64,000 bases of DNA from Clostridiales bacterium (GCA_021204025.1 JAJQAC010000087.1:83655-147654), one strand, 5' to 3'. Shown: positions 17,448 through 26,784, counted from the stretch's first letter. Notes: generated by a model not told the origin, from the sequence alone. A program made the numbers and translations.

Positions 17448-17499
17448 GACCGCTTTAGCGACATATTTCAACTCCGCCGCAGTGCGATCCGTCGGAGAC

Positions 17500-17538
17500 T
17501 TTTTATATCACAGGACGTACTTTCCTGTGATATAAAAA
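17500..17538. repeat. Perfect 16-bp inverted repeat
   Basis: TTTTTATATCACAGGA and its exact complement TCCTGTGATATAAAAA are separated by seven bases. The right arm overlaps the A-run of the terminator at 17534–17557. Confidence 0.75.
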
Positions 17539-17557
17539 GGCAGCCGAACTGACTGCC
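17534..17557 (-). terminator. Terminator of the toxin/antitoxin pair
   Basis: On the minus strand GGCAGTCAGTTCGGCTGCC is followed by TTTTT, 13 bases after the restored toxin stop at 17570. Nearly the same hairpin recurs at 18634–18658. Confidence 0.75.
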
Positions 17558-17569
17558 ATTAAGCTAACT

Positions 17570-18060
17570 CTATCTCTTATCCTCTCCTGCTGATTCTAAC
17601 ACGAATTTCTCTACTCCATCACTAATATAAAATCCATTCCTTTTCATTTCAGATAAAAGAGGTCTTAGTTCCTGAATAAAGCCCTCTTTCCTTGCTTTCA
17701 ATAAAACTCCGAGTGTTCCCGTGACTGTCAAGCCTAAATACTTTGCTGTTTTTTAGCTGCATTATCATCAATAATTAGCAGGTCTGCCTTTTGCTCCTGA
17801 GCAAGAATCATCACTTCAACCTCTCCGTCATGTAACTTTGCCCGGTACATTTTCCTCTCGCTTAAATCCTTAATTGGATCCACATGAACCCAATCTCTCG
17901 ATTTTTTTATCTGAATACAAGCGGAATCCGTTTTAGCCGTTACCTCTTTATATACAGCCAGAGGAATGTGAATTTCACCATATAACTTCCGCAGAGGTTC
18001 CAATTGTCCAATTCCGCAAAGAACAATCAATGGTGTTGAATTCACAATTACCCTACGCAT
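17570..18060 (-). pseudogene. PIN-like toxin (DUF3368-type), frameshifted at a poly-A tract
   Basis: Likely endoribonuclease of a type II toxin/antitoxin module. The start MRRVIVNSTPLIVLCGIGQ and the acidic core KLHDGEVEVMILAQE and LLIIDDNAAKK match PIN-fold DUF3368 proteins. At GCTAAAAAACAGC (near 17750) the frame has six A where seven would continue it, and the read frame stops at 17734. In the -1 frame the normal C-terminus follows (TAKYLGLTVTGTLGVLLKAR … EKFVLESAGE) to TAG at 17570, giving about 163 residues. The ATG overlaps the antitoxin end by 8 bases. It is either inactive or dependent on slippage. Confidence 0.78.
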
Positions 18061-18307
18061 TGTTCATTTCCTCCATAAATTCTTCTCTATTATCAAATTG
18101 AAAAATCGATATATGGTTTTGCCCAAGATAGCGAATAAATTCCTCTTCTGACATTCCCGCTATCTGAGCACAATATCCAATCGATACGCCGCTCTGTGTA
18201 TAATATCCAAAAGCAACTGCCTTTTTCACGAAACGATTCGCTTCTTCTATATTCATCTTGGTATCATAAAGAACCTCATCCGGTATATTCACTGCTATCT
18301 GACACAT
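18053..18307 (-). CDS. Antitoxin-like protein (UPF0175 family)
   Basis: Small protein of 84 residues that matches UPF0175-type antitoxins by its helix–turn–helix-like segment KKAVAFGYYTQSGVSIGYCAQIAGMSEEEFIRYL. It probably binds its own promoter and neutralises the downstream PIN-like toxin. The start at 18307 is chosen because AAAGGAG lies eight bases upstream; the longer frame from 18337 lacks a site. It overlaps the toxin gene by 8 bases, the usual arrangement for coupled pairs. Confidence 0.75.
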   Translation of the reverse strand: MCQIAVNIPDEVLYDTKMNIEEANRFVKKAVAFGYYTQSGVSIGYCAQIAGMSEEEFIRYLGQNHISIFQFDNREEFMEEMNNA

Positions 18308-18471
18308 ATGATCCACTCCTTTCAAAGTCTGCTCCACTGTATCTATAAATCGTTGATACCTTTCAAAATAGCATTTTTAAAAATCCCTACTATTTCTATT
18401 ATCTTACCACAGCACCAACGCAACCCGCAAGACAACTTTTGATCGACGACGACAATGTAATTATATCATTC

Positions 18472-18609
18472 TCAAATATCCTCGTTACGAATAACATCCG
18501 TTTTGCTAATTACCTTTTCGATGATCCGCTCAAAGTCCGGCGTGTAAGTCCGGATAAGCACATTTACCGCATCTTTTTCTGTATTGTTCTCTTCGCAAAT
18601 GGAATCGGG
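18472..18609 (-). pseudogene. Short unidentified coding remnant
   Basis: The minus strand holds about 45 codons of protein-like sequence (NNTEKDAVNVLIRTYTPDFE … TDVIRNEDI) ending in TGA, with no start codon and a stop just upstream. It looks like the tail of a decayed gene. I cannot name the family. Apart from this and the terminator at 18634–18658, I see nothing in the gap 18308–18761. Confidence 0.3.
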
Positions 18610-18633
18610 TCAATCGCGATTAAATGCCCTAAC

Positions 18634-18658
18634 AAAAAAGGCAGCCGAACTGGCCGCC
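18634..18658 (-). terminator. Terminator downstream of deoC
   Basis: On the minus strand GGCGGCC-AGTTC-GGCTGCC is followed by TTTTTT. It lies about 100 bases after the deoC stop and is almost identical in sequence to the terminator at 17534–17557. Confidence 0.65.
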
Positions 18659-18761
18659 ATTATCACACATGGTTCTCATGCAAAACTCATCTGCTTAACT
18701 GTCCAAGTACAGTTCCTGCAGCGTAAACCTTTCATCACCACCGGGATCATCAATCCCGCTG

Positions 18762-19421
18762 TCAAGAGGGAAATTCCTGCCTCACCAACTTCACAATACG
18801 GCTGGTTCCCAGGCGTTCCGCGCCCAGCTCCAGAAATCTCTCCGCATCCGCCATAGAGGAGATGCCGCCGGCGGCCTTGATCTTCACACCTTCACCGATA
18901 TGCGCCGCAAAAAGTTCAACATCCGCAAACCTGGCTCCTGCCGTGGAGAAGCCCGTAGAAGTCTTGATATAATCCGCACCCGCGTCAGTTACCACGCGGC
19001 ACATCGTTACCTTTTCCTCTTCTGTCAGAAGACATGTCTCGACAATCACCTTCAGGATCTTATCCCCGCAGACCGTTTTCAATGTGCGGATTTCCTGCCC
19101 GACACAGTCAAATTTTTTATCTTTGACCCACCCGATGTTGATAACCATATCGATTTCATCGGCTCCGTTTGCCAGTGCGTCCTTCGTCTCAAACTCTTTT
19201 ACGGACGTTGTGCTGTACCCATTTGGAAATCCGATGACTGTACACACCGCCATCCGATCCCCCACATACTCTTTTGCCTGACGCACATAGCTGGGCGGAA
19301 TGCACACGGATGCGGTCCCGCAGGCGATCGCGCCATCACAGATCCGGCGAATCTCCTCCCAGGTCGCTCCCTGCGTCAGAAGCGTGTGGTCTACATGCTT
19401 TAAAATCTCTTTTTCATCCAT
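18762..19421 (-). CDS. deoC: Deoxyribose-phosphate aldolase
   Basis: Splits 2-deoxyribose-5-phosphate to acetaldehyde and glyceraldehyde-3-phosphate, the last step of deoxynucleoside catabolism. The 219-residue TIM barrel has the Schiff-base lysine motif [10 protein letters not shown], the second lysine in VKIKAAGG, and DHTLL near the start. The ATG at 19421 follows GGAAGG. It is the last gene of a probable operon with the glycyl-radical pair and the nucleoside ABC transporter. Confidence 0.95.
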   Translation of the reverse strand: MDEKEILKHVDHTLLTQGATWEEIRRICDGAIACGTASVCIPPSYVRQAKEYVGDRMAVCTVIGFPNGYSTTSVKEFETKDALANGADEIDMVINIGWVKDKKFDCVGQEIRTLKTVCGDKILKVIVETCLLTEEEKVTMCRVVTDAGADYIKTSTGFSTAGARFADVELFAAHIGEGVKIKAAGGISSMADAERFLELGAERLGTSRIVKLVRQEFPS

Positions 19422-19466
19422 TTTCTTTTCCTTCCCTATCAAGGCGGCACTGTCCCGGACAGGGAT

Positions 19467-20309
19467 TTACAGGATCGCAATGTTCTTAAATCCCTTTTCC
19501 CTCAGGATGTCCGCCAGTTGTTTCAAATACACCGGCTCCGGCACCTGGTAATGAGAATAGCGTTCCCGGACTCCCATGGGCCGGTAAGCAATGATCTTTA
19601 CCCGGATATCATGGATGGAAAGATATGGCGCCAGAAAATCTCCCATGCCACGCACACTTTTCTCTCCGTCATACAGATCCGGCACGATAACCGCCCGCAC
19701 CTCATAGAGCTTCGAGGTCTTCGCCAGATAGACCGCATTGTCCAGTACGATCTGATTCGAGGCCCCGGTCACTCTCTCGTAATCCTCATCGTCAAAGGCC
19801 TTGATGTCCAGCATAACGCCGTCGGAGACGTCCATAAGTTCCGGATACTCCCAAAACGGGATCATCCCGTTGCTGTCGATGAGCGTCCCCAGTCCGTCTT
19901 TCCTGGCGAGCCGGAACAGTTCGGTCAGGAACTCCGGCCAGAGCATACACTCCCCTCCGGATACCGAAAGCCCCCGGATATAGGGAATCTGCTTTTTTAC
20001 CCTGGCATACACTTCTTCCGGCGTCATTTCACAGGTTCTGGGTGAACTGTCATAAGGGCAGACATGGATACAGCTGTCGCATCGGATGCACCGCTCAGGA
20101 GCAAAACAGACCTTTCCGTCCCCGTCAAAGGACAGCGCGCCCACCGGGCAGTTTCTGACGCAGACGCCGCACTGAACGCAGAGCTTCCTTGTCTCCGGAT
20201 TGTGGCAGTATTTACAGTCAATATCGCAGCCCTGAAGAAATACGGCTGTCCGGTTCCCCGGACCATCCACGCTGCTGAATGGGATGATCCGGTTCACCAC
20301 CGCCTTCAT
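19467..20309 (-). CDS. yjjW: YjjW-family glycyl-radical enzyme activase
   Basis: Radical SAM enzyme of 280 residues that would install the glycyl radical on the adjacent YjjI-like protein. The radical SAM cysteines are in CDIDCKYCHNP. Two further four-cysteine clusters (CVQCGVCVRNCP and CIRCDSCIHVCP) give a ferredoxin-like insert, as in other activases. SGGECMLWPEF is the conserved GGE motif. Its start overlaps the yjjI stop by one base, so the two are coupled. Confidence 0.9.
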   Translation of the reverse strand: MKAVVNRIIPFSSVDGPGNRTAVFLQGCDIDCKYCHNPETRKLCVQCGVCVRNCPVGALSFDGDGKVCFAPERCIRCDSCIHVCPYDSSPRTCEMTPEEVYARVKKQIPYIRGLSVSGGECMLWPEFLTELFRLARKDGLGTLIDSNGMIPFWEYPELMDVSDGVMLDIKAFDDEDYERVTGASNQIVLDNAVYLAKTSKLYEVRAVIVPDLYDGEKSVRGMGDFLAPYLSIHDIRVKIIAYRPMGVRERYSHYQVPEPVYLKQLADILREKGFKNIAIL

Positions 20310-21853
20310 CAGCGCACCTTCCTCTCCAGGATATGTCCTCCCCTGACTGCCCCCAATCCCAGTTCCGTGGTGTTCTGCAGTACAGCCTGGCCCTTCTCCA
20401 GCTTCTCCATCTCGGAGCGCTTGACCAGGTAACCTGTAATACGGATCACATCACTGTCGCTGGAATAAAAGGACAGATACCTCAGGTTCATCTTGAAAGA
20501 CCCCTTAATGATGTCCAGCACATATTCCGGATTTCGGTGTACCGTTACATCTATCGGGAAGATATCGCCCGTCCCCGACACAAAATACCTGTGGAATTTA
20601 CTCAGCACGTTCAGGTGATCCACCAGTTCCTCCGGTTCCTCGCCGATCGGGATTCTGGTTCCCGGAGTTACATCCTCATCGTCCGACAGACCCACCTGTG
20701 CATGGAGCAGGAAATGTCCTCCGGTTCCCTCGCAGTAAGGATTCACATGATGGTCATTGAATTCCCGGATAATCTCCATGATCTCGACTCCCAGCTCGTT
20801 GGCGGCCTCATCATGTCCAAAGCGGTCGGACCTGCCTTCCTTCTCCAGAAGGATATTGACACAGTCCGCCAGACCAACCAGGCCATACATAGCGGAAAAG
20901 CGGTCTCGATGGATGAAGCCTTCCTTTACCAGAAAATGATTTTCAAAGAAGCCGCTCTCTTCCACCTCAAACCGGATCCTCGCGTCCATGTAACGAGCCA
21001 TCACATCCAGCACATACGGAAGCTCACGCTCCCTGAAATCCTGAATATTTTTCGCCCTCTTAGCAATATTGCCAAGGATCAGGCGGCACAGCGTATACGA
21101 TCCGCCCCCGACCAACAGTCCGTTATAACAGCTGGCGATGGCATAGCCCTCTCCCAGCTCGCTTCGGAACATCTGGTGATTGGCAAAACTCGGTTTCGCA
21201 CTGTGCAGCGCGCAGTCGATGGCCTCCAGGGCAAACTCATCTGTCGTGATGCCCTCTTCGTATTTTAACGTAATGTTCGGGATCGCGTTCTCCAGTTCCT
21301 TCTCCACTTCCAGAAGCAGGCGCCCCGCTTTTGTCGGACGCGGCCCGATATTTCCGTGGGAGAAGGAATCCAGCACCGTTCTGTCCATGTGAGTCATGAA
21401 CAGTTTTAACATTTTTCTGGCCTGAGCCTCGTCCACCGTGTCTATGAACGGCTCCAGCAATTCATCCAGCTGTCCCACATAAACCGGATAATTGGTTACG
21501 CTGGGCACATGCTTATAGAAAATCAGCAGGCTGTTCAGTGCCTCATAAAGATCAGTCGGAGGAGCCAGCTGAAGAAACTCGCTGCCCTCCTTCATAAACT
21601 TTGCGTAATCGGGAACAATGTAGCGTGGTCTCACGGGCGCGTGTCCTTCATTCAGATCACAGATGCATTTCCGATCGATCGGCGCATTCAGAAGTTCGTC
21701 CAGGCCATCCGGAAGATCCAGAACCTCCATCAGGGAATCCGCCTGATTGGCAAGATTCGTAAGTTTCTGCTCGTGGGTCAGAGTCGGACTCTTAATAATA
21801 TTCAGAATCCTTTCCCTTGTCGCGTTAACCCTCTCCATCGAAATGTCTCGCAT
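20309..21853 (-). CDS. yjjI: YjjI-family glycyl-radical enzyme
   Basis: Glycyl-radical enzyme of 514 residues, shorter than pyruvate formate-lyase. The radical-bearing motif RITGYLVK is near residue 485. The probable thiyl cysteine is in AIASCYNGLLVGGGSY. The start follows GGAGG by seven bases. In E. coli yjjI–yjjW sits next to deoC, and the same partnership is seen here. The reaction of this family is not established; the context points to deoxynucleoside or acetaldehyde metabolism. Confidence 0.88.
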   Translation of the reverse strand: MRDISMERVNATRERILNIIKSPTLTHEQKLTNLANQADSLMEVLDLPDGLDELLNAPIDRKCICDLNEGHAPVRPRYIVPDYAKFMKEGSEFLQLAPPTDLYEALNSLLIFYKHVPSVTNYPVYVGQLDELLEPFIDTVDEAQARKMLKLFMTHMDRTVLDSFSHGNIGPRPTKAGRLLLEVEKELENAIPNITLKYEEGITTDEFALEAIDCALHSAKPSFANHQMFRSELGEGYAIASCYNGLLVGGGSYTLCRLILGNIAKRAKNIQDFRERELPYVLDVMARYMDARIRFEVEESGFFENHFLVKEGFIHRDRFSAMYGLVGLADCVNILLEKEGRSDRFGHDEAANELGVEIMEIIREFNDHHVNPYCEGTGGHFLLHAQVGLSDDEDVTPGTRIPIGEEPEELVDHLNVLSKFHRYFVSGTGDIFPIDVTVHRNPEYVLDIIKGSFKMNLRYLSFYSSDSDVIRITGYLVKRSEMEKLEKGQAVLQNTTELGLGAVRGGHILERKVR

Positions 21854-21887
21854 ATCCTATCCTCCATTCATTTACCGACAATCATTT

Positions 21888-22823
21888 TTATTTTGATTTC
21901 ACAAAGATCTTTCCGTTTGCCGCCGGCGTATGCGCCTTCCCCACAAACAGCACCAGCGCGAGGATCGTCACCACGTAAGGGATCATGGAAATCAAGTTTG
22001 GCGAGATCATATTGCTCTGGCTGGCCAGCGACTTGATACCGCTGCACAAGCCAAACAGAAGGCATGCTTTGGTAGCCCCTTCCGGGGAAAACTTCCCGAA
22101 GATCACGGCCGCCACCGCGATGAAGCCCTGCCCGACGATGATACTCGGACGGAACTGGTTGATCGTCGCCAGCGTCACAAACGCTCCGCCCAATCCTGCC
22201 ATAAATCCCGACAGAACCACGCAGATATACCTCACCCGGTACACATCGATGCCCAGCGACTCACAGGCCTCCGGATGCTCTCCGACTGCCCGCAGATGTG
22301 CGCCGAACCGGGTCTTGTAAAAAACAAACCAGCATACGAACGCCAGCACAAACACCAGATACGCCACTGAATATACATTCAGCACATTGTTCCAGAAGGA
22401 ACCTGTGGGAAATACGCCCTCAAAGAGCTTTGGCAGCTTGCTGGACGGAGCCATGGCCGGCGTATCCGAGGAATTGTTGAACATGGCTTTACACAGGAAT
22501 ACTGCAAGGCCGGGTCCCAGGAAGTTGATAGCTGTCCCGGCGATCGTCTGGTCTGCGTGGAAGGAAATACAGGCAACTGCATGAATCAGTCCGAACACTG
22601 CTCCCGCCAGGCCTGCACAGAAGAAAGCCAGCCAGCCGTTCCCGGTATACAGACCCATGACCGCGCCGGTAAACGCCCCGATTGTCATCATACCCTCGAT
22701 GCCGATATTGACCACGCCGCTCCGCTCGGAAAAGCAGGATCCCAACGCAGCCAGCAGAAGGGGCGGCGTTGCAATCAGCGTCGCGTTGATCAGAAGCCCA
22801 AGATTTTTCAGGATCACATCCAT
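21888..22823 (-). CDS. Nucleoside ABC transporter permease (NupQ/RbsC type)
   Basis: Integral membrane permease of 311 residues with 8–9 helices. The segment GSCFSERSGVVNIGIEGMMTIGAF is characteristic of BMP-type nucleoside uptake systems. It is the second permease of the pair; its partner ends one base before it starts. It follows the ATPase gene and precedes yjjI by about 35 bases. Confidence 0.88.
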   Translation of the reverse strand: MDVILKNLGLLINATLIATPPLLLAALGSCFSERSGVVNIGIEGMMTIGAFTGAVMGLYTGNGWLAFFCAGLAGAVFGLIHAVACISFHADQTIAGTAINFLGPGLAVFLCKAMFNNSSDTPAMAPSSKLPKLFEGVFPTGSFWNNVLNVYSVAYLVFVLAFVCWFVFYKTRFGAHLRAVGEHPEACESLGIDVYRVRYICVVLSGFMAGLGGAFVTLATINQFRPSIIVGQGFIAVAAVIFGKFSPEGATKACLLFGLCSGIKSLASQSNMISPNLISMIPYVVTILALVLFVGKAHTPAANGKIFVKSK

Positions 22824-22824
22824 C

Positions 22825-23892
22825 TCATTTTCCCTCCTTTTTCTTTGCGAAATTCTGAAGCAGAATCCGGAACACCTGAGAGATCGCGATAAACAGAATC
22901 ACGCATCCCATGATGATGTCAACAACCTCTGACGGAGCCTTGACGATGCTCAGCTTGGAACCTCCGTACTTCATGGCTCCATAAAAGATACCGGAGAAGA
23001 TACAGCCGATGGGATTAGAAGATCCGACGAGAGCTACCGTGATTCCTTCAAAACCATAACCCTCCTGGCTGGCAAACTGGCTCAGACGGCCGGCCATACC
23101 AAGCACCTGCACCGCTCCTCCGAGACCGGAAAGCGCACCGGAAATGCCAAGCGCCGTCAGCACGGAACCGTCCGCGTTAATGCCCGCGTACAGAGCGCCG
23201 TTATTATTGAATCCGACTGCCTTTAACTGATAGCCCAGTGTCGTCTTCTCAATAATGACCCAGACAATAATCGCCGCCAGAACTGCCAGAACAATGCCCC
23301 AGTTGGCAGCGCTGCAGTCCAGCATACCTCTGATCGATTCCGGGAACAAGATCCTGGCTGAATCCGCCACGTCTTTTGTGGCCTCACTGCTCTCCCGGTG
23401 AATCGCACTCAGGTTTACCACATAATTGGACAGATAAAACGCGATCCAGTTGAACATGATAAACGACAGCACCTCATGGATCCCCCTCTTTACCTTCAGG
23501 AGTCCCACGATCAGCGACCAGATCGCGCCGGCCGCGGCCGCCCCCAGAAGGCAGACAATCGCGTGAATCCCAACGGGGAGGTCCAGGACAATCCCCAGAA
23601 CGCAGGCCGCCAGACCGCCCACCACAAACTGCCCCTCAGCGCCGATATTGAATACGCCGGTCCGGAATGAGAACGCCACGCTGAGACCGGTAAAAATCAG
23701 GGGACTTGCGTAGATCAGCGTCCATACCAGATATTTCGGCCGGCTGAACACGCTGCTCAGAAGCTTGCCATATGCTACAGCAGGACTGATTCCCGCGATC
23801 AGAAGGAAGATGGCACCGATAATAAAGCCGGCGATGATCGAGATGACCGTATAAAGCACATTGTTCTCCAAAATACTTTTTTTCTTATTCAT
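22825..23892 (-). CDS. Nucleoside ABC transporter permease (NupP type)
   Basis: Permease of 355 residues with the signature SVAFSFRTGVFNIGAEGQFVVGGLAA and about ten helices. Together with the 21888 product it would form the channel of a BMP-family nucleoside importer. The ATG overlaps the end of the ATPase gene by 8 bases. Confidence 0.88.
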   Translation of the reverse strand: MNKKKSILENNVLYTVISIIAGFIIGAIFLLIAGISPAVAYGKLLSSVFSRPKYLVWTLIYASPLIFTGLSVAFSFRTGVFNIGAEGQFVVGGLAACVLGIVLDLPVGIHAIVCLLGAAAAGAIWSLIVGLLKVKRGIHEVLSFIMFNWIAFYLSNYVVNLSAIHRESSEATKDVADSARILFPESIRGMLDCSAANWGIVLAVLAAIIVWVIIEKTTLGYQLKAVGFNNNGALYAGINADGSVLTALGISGALSGLGGAVQVLGMAGRLSQFASQEGYGFEGITVALVGSSNPIGCIFSGIFYGAMKYGGSKLSIVKAPSEVVDIIMGCVILFIAISQVFRILLQNFAKKKEGK

Positions 23893-25426
23893 GCTGTCTT
23901 CCTCCCGCCATCATAAAACCAAGCTCCTTCTCATCCGTCTCCCCCGCGTCCAGCGCTTTCCCGCTCACGCTTCCGGTAATCTGGCCGTCAAAAATCACCT
24001 CAATCCGGTCAGACAGGCTCATGATCTCATCCAGCTCAAACGAGACCAGGAGAACTGCCCTGTTTTTATTTCTCTGTTCCACCAGATATTTATGTACGAA
24101 TTCAATGGCCCCCACGTCAAGTCCCCGGGTGGGATTAACCGCGATCAGCACTTCTTTATCATTCGTCACCTCTCTGGCGATAATCACCTTCTGCTGGTTT
24201 CCGCCGGAGAGCGTTCCCGCAGGCGCACCTTCGCTGCCTCTGGGACGCACATCAAACTGATCCATCAGTTTCGTTGCATTCTCTCGGATGGCTTTCCGGT
24301 TCAGGATTCCCCCGGAAGCATACGGCGCTTCCCCAAAATGCTGCAGGATAAGGTTGTCTTCGATCGAAAAGTCAAGGATCAGGCCGTGCTTCTGCCTGTC
24401 TGCCGGGATACTTGATATCCCGTCTGCAAAAGTCTCGCGCGGCGTCTTGTTATAGACGTCCTTTCCCAGACAGGTGATCTGTCCGGATTCGGCCTTCCGG
24501 AGCCCCGTCAGGATCTCCACCAGTTCCGTCTGCCCATTGCCGTCTACCCCGGCCAGCCCCACGATCTCACCGCTTCGCACTTTCAGATTGAGACCCCTTA
24601 AGATCTCAACGCCGCGGTAATCCCTGGCATGCAGATCGCGGATATCCAGTACGACATCTCCAGGTTCCTGATCCCTTTTTTCCACTTTAAAATTCACGTC
24701 CCGGCCTACCATCATGGCGGCCAGCTCATTCTGATTGACCTCGTCCACCCGGACGGTTCTGACATATTTTCCCTGACGGATAATCGTACAACTGTCAGAA
24801 GACGCCATAATCTCTTTCAGCTTATGAGTAATCAGGATAACGCTCTTGCCGTCGGCTGTCAGATTTCCGATAATTTCCATCAGGCCGTCAATCTCCTGCG
24901 GCGTCAGAGAGGCGGTCGGCTCATCCAGAATCAGCGTTTCCGCACCCCTGTAGAGAACCTTCAGAATCTCCACTCTCTGCTGCATACCCACGGAGATATC
25001 CTCGATCTTCGCATCCGGATCCACTTTCATTCCATAGCGCTCGGACAGCTCAATGACCCGGGTCCGCGCCAGTTTCCGGTCAACCGTGATCCCTCTGACC
25101 GGCTCCACACCGAGAATAATATTGTCTGTCACCGTAAATGGCTGGATCAGCATAAAATGCTGATGAACCATGCCAATGCCCATCTCAATGGCATCTCTCG
25201 GCCCGGCAAAATGAACCTCTTTGCCATTGATGAAAATCTGCCCGCTCGTCGGCTTATAGAGTCCGCAAAGTACATTCATAAGCGTACTTTTCCCCGCGCC
25301 GTTTTCCCCCAGGATTGCATGGACTTCCCCTTTGTGCACCTTCAGATTAATGTGATCATTAGCTGTGAAATTTCCGAATTTTTTCACAATGTCCTTCATG
25401 GAGATCACTACGGTGCCTTCATCCAT
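23885..25426 (-). CDS. Nucleoside ABC transporter ATP-binding protein (NupO type)
   Basis: Double ABC ATPase of 513 residues. Domain 1 has Walker A GENGAGKSTLMN and Walker B LILDEPTASL. Domain 2 has the degenerate Walker A GVDGNGQTELVE, signature LSGGNQQKV and NPTRGLD. This tandem arrangement is usual for RbsA/NupO-type importers. The start at 25426 follows GGGAG; the ATG six codons upstream is less well placed. Confidence 0.9.
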   Translation of the reverse strand: MDEGTVVISMKDIVKKFGNFTANDHINLKVHKGEVHAILGENGAGKSTLMNVLCGLYKPTSGQIFINGKEVHFAGPRDAIEMGIGMVHQHFMLIQPFTVTDNIILGVEPVRGITVDRKLARTRVIELSERYGMKVDPDAKIEDISVGMQQRVEILKVLYRGAETLILDEPTASLTPQEIDGLMEIIGNLTADGKSVILITHKLKEIMASSDSCTIIRQGKYVRTVRVDEVNQNELAAMMVGRDVNFKVEKRDQEPGDVVLDIRDLHARDYRGVEILRGLNLKVRSGEIVGLAGVDGNGQTELVEILTGLRKAESGQITCLGKDVYNKTPRETFADGISSIPADRQKHGLILDFSIEDNLILQHFGEAPYASGGILNRKAIRENATKLMDQFDVRPRGSEGAPAGTLSGGNQQKVIIAREVTNDKEVLIAVNPTRGLDVGAIEFVHKYLVEQRNKNRAVLLVSFELDEIMSLSDRIEVIFDGQITGSVSGKALDAGETDEKELGFMMAGGRQHE

Positions 25427-25493
25427 ATGGCTCTCCCTTTTCACTCCTTCCTACCTCCTTCATCCGTTTAAAAAGAATGCATATGCGCCTGCG

Positions 25494-25524
25494 GGGCTCT
25501 GCATACAGCAGGCCCCGCATCAGA
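25494..25524 (-). other. Stable intercistronic hairpin
   Basis: TGCGGGGC and GCCCCGCA pair around a 14-base loop between the binding-protein gene and the ATPase gene. There is no uridine run directly after it. Such hairpins commonly protect or partly terminate the binding-protein message so that it is made in excess. Confidence 0.5.
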
Positions 25525-25550
25525 TACATCGGATTCAATTTCCCAGGTTA

Positions 25551-26651
25551 TCAGTCCAACTCATAGACGTCGCCGTAGGAAGCCTCAAACTCTTCCCGCG
25601 TAACCGGCACAACAATCTCTCCGCTAATAATCTGCGCTTTTACTTCGTCAACTGCCGCAATCACCTCATCGCTCAGCAGATCCTGCGTCGGCGCAATATC
25701 CACACCTCCTGCCGCCAGGTCATAGGTATGGATGCCGCCTTCAAGCGTCCCGTTGATCAGAGACTCAACCGTATCATACACTGCGTTATCCACTCTCTTC
25801 ATAGCAGAAGTAATGACGGTCTCCGGAGCGATACTTGACTGGTCACTGTCTACGCCGATCGCATACACGCCAGCCTCCTGGCACGCCTCGATCACGCCGA
25901 GCCCCGTAGCGCCAGCCGCGTGGAAGACAACGTCCGCGCCGTTGGTGATAGCTGTATTTGTCATGGTCTTACCGGTAGCAGAATCCGAGAAGGAATTTAC
26001 ATTGAACTGCTGAACCTTGATATCCGGATTGGCGTCGATGGCTCCGCCCACATAACCGTAACCAAACTGGTTCATCGTCTCATTGCTCATGCCGAGTACA
26101 AAACCGATATTGTCAGACTCAGTCACCAGTCCTGCCACATAGCCTACCAGGTAGGACGCCTGCTCCTGACGGAACATCAGACAGGTCACATTGTCCAGGT
26201 CAATCGTGGCGTCATCAATAATCGCGAAATTGGTATCCGGATTCGCCTCGGCCGCCGCGCGTGTAGCGTCCGCCAGCATATAACCGACACTGATGATCAG
26301 ATCATAATCCTCGTCCACGAACGTCTCGATATTCGGAGCATAGTCCGCGTCCGTGGAAGACTCCAGGTAATTCGCCTCCACGCCCATATCTGCCATCGCC
26401 GTCTGAAGTCCTTCCCATGCGGACTGGTTGAAAGAACCGTCATTGACGCCGCCTACATCTGTGATCAGGCCGATCTTAAAATCGGATCCGTCTGCAGCAG
26501 TGCCTCCGTCACTCTTCTCCTCATTTCCTGCCGTCTCCGCGGCGCCGCCTGCAGCTGCGGTCTCCGTCGTACCCGAGGAGCTGCCCCCGCATGCGGTCAT
26601 CGACGCGATCACAGCTGCGCACAACACTACTGATAAAATCTTCTTTTTCAT
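25551..26651 (-). CDS. BMP-family nucleoside-binding lipoprotein
   Basis: Substrate-binding lipoprotein of 366 residues. It has a signal peptide with lipobox SMTAC-GGSSSG, a low-complexity Thr/Ala/Gly/Glu linker, and then the BMP/PnrA fold (FKIGLITDVGGVNDGSFNQSAWEGL, DLIISVGYMLAD, GADVVFHAAGATGLGV). It would deliver nucleosides to the permeases and is the first gene of the operon, behind the promoter at 26730–26758. Confidence 0.9.
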   Translation of the reverse strand: MKKKILSVVLCAAVIASMTACGGSSSGTTETAAAGGAAETAGNEEKSDGGTAADGSDFKIGLITDVGGVNDGSFNQSAWEGLQTAMADMGVEANYLESSTDADYAPNIETFVDEDYDLIISVGYMLADATRAAAEANPDTNFAIIDDATIDLDNVTCLMFRQEQASYLVGYVAGLVTESDNIGFVLGMSNETMNQFGYGYVGGAIDANPDIKVQQFNVNSFSDSATGKTMTNTAITNGADVVFHAAGATGLGVIEACQEAGVYAIGVDSDQSSIAPETVITSAMKRVDNAVYDTVESLINGTLEGGIHTYDLAAGGVDIAPTQDLLSDEVIAAVDEVKAQIISGEIVVPVTREEFEASYGDVYELD

Positions 26652-26729
26652 ATGTCTCTCTCCTTTGTTCTTTCCTGCTTTCGCCGGTACTGTCCCTTAT
26701 ATATGGGACTTGACCTTATCTTAACATTT

Positions 26730-26758
26730 CTATAACAAAAATAAAAGACATTTTTCAA
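26730..26758 (-). promoter_or_regulatory. Promoter of the nucleoside uptake operon
   Basis: On the minus strand, TTGAAA (26753–26758) and TTATAG (26730–26735) are separated by 17 bases, about 80 bases before the binding-protein start. Confidence 0.5.
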
Positions 26759-26784
26759 TCAATCTGTTCAATAAATCCATCCAT

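Noticed and set aside
20333..21268. Plus-strand frame of 311 codons
   Set aside because: It is antisense to the glycyl-radical enzyme gene, whose motifs and start are clear.
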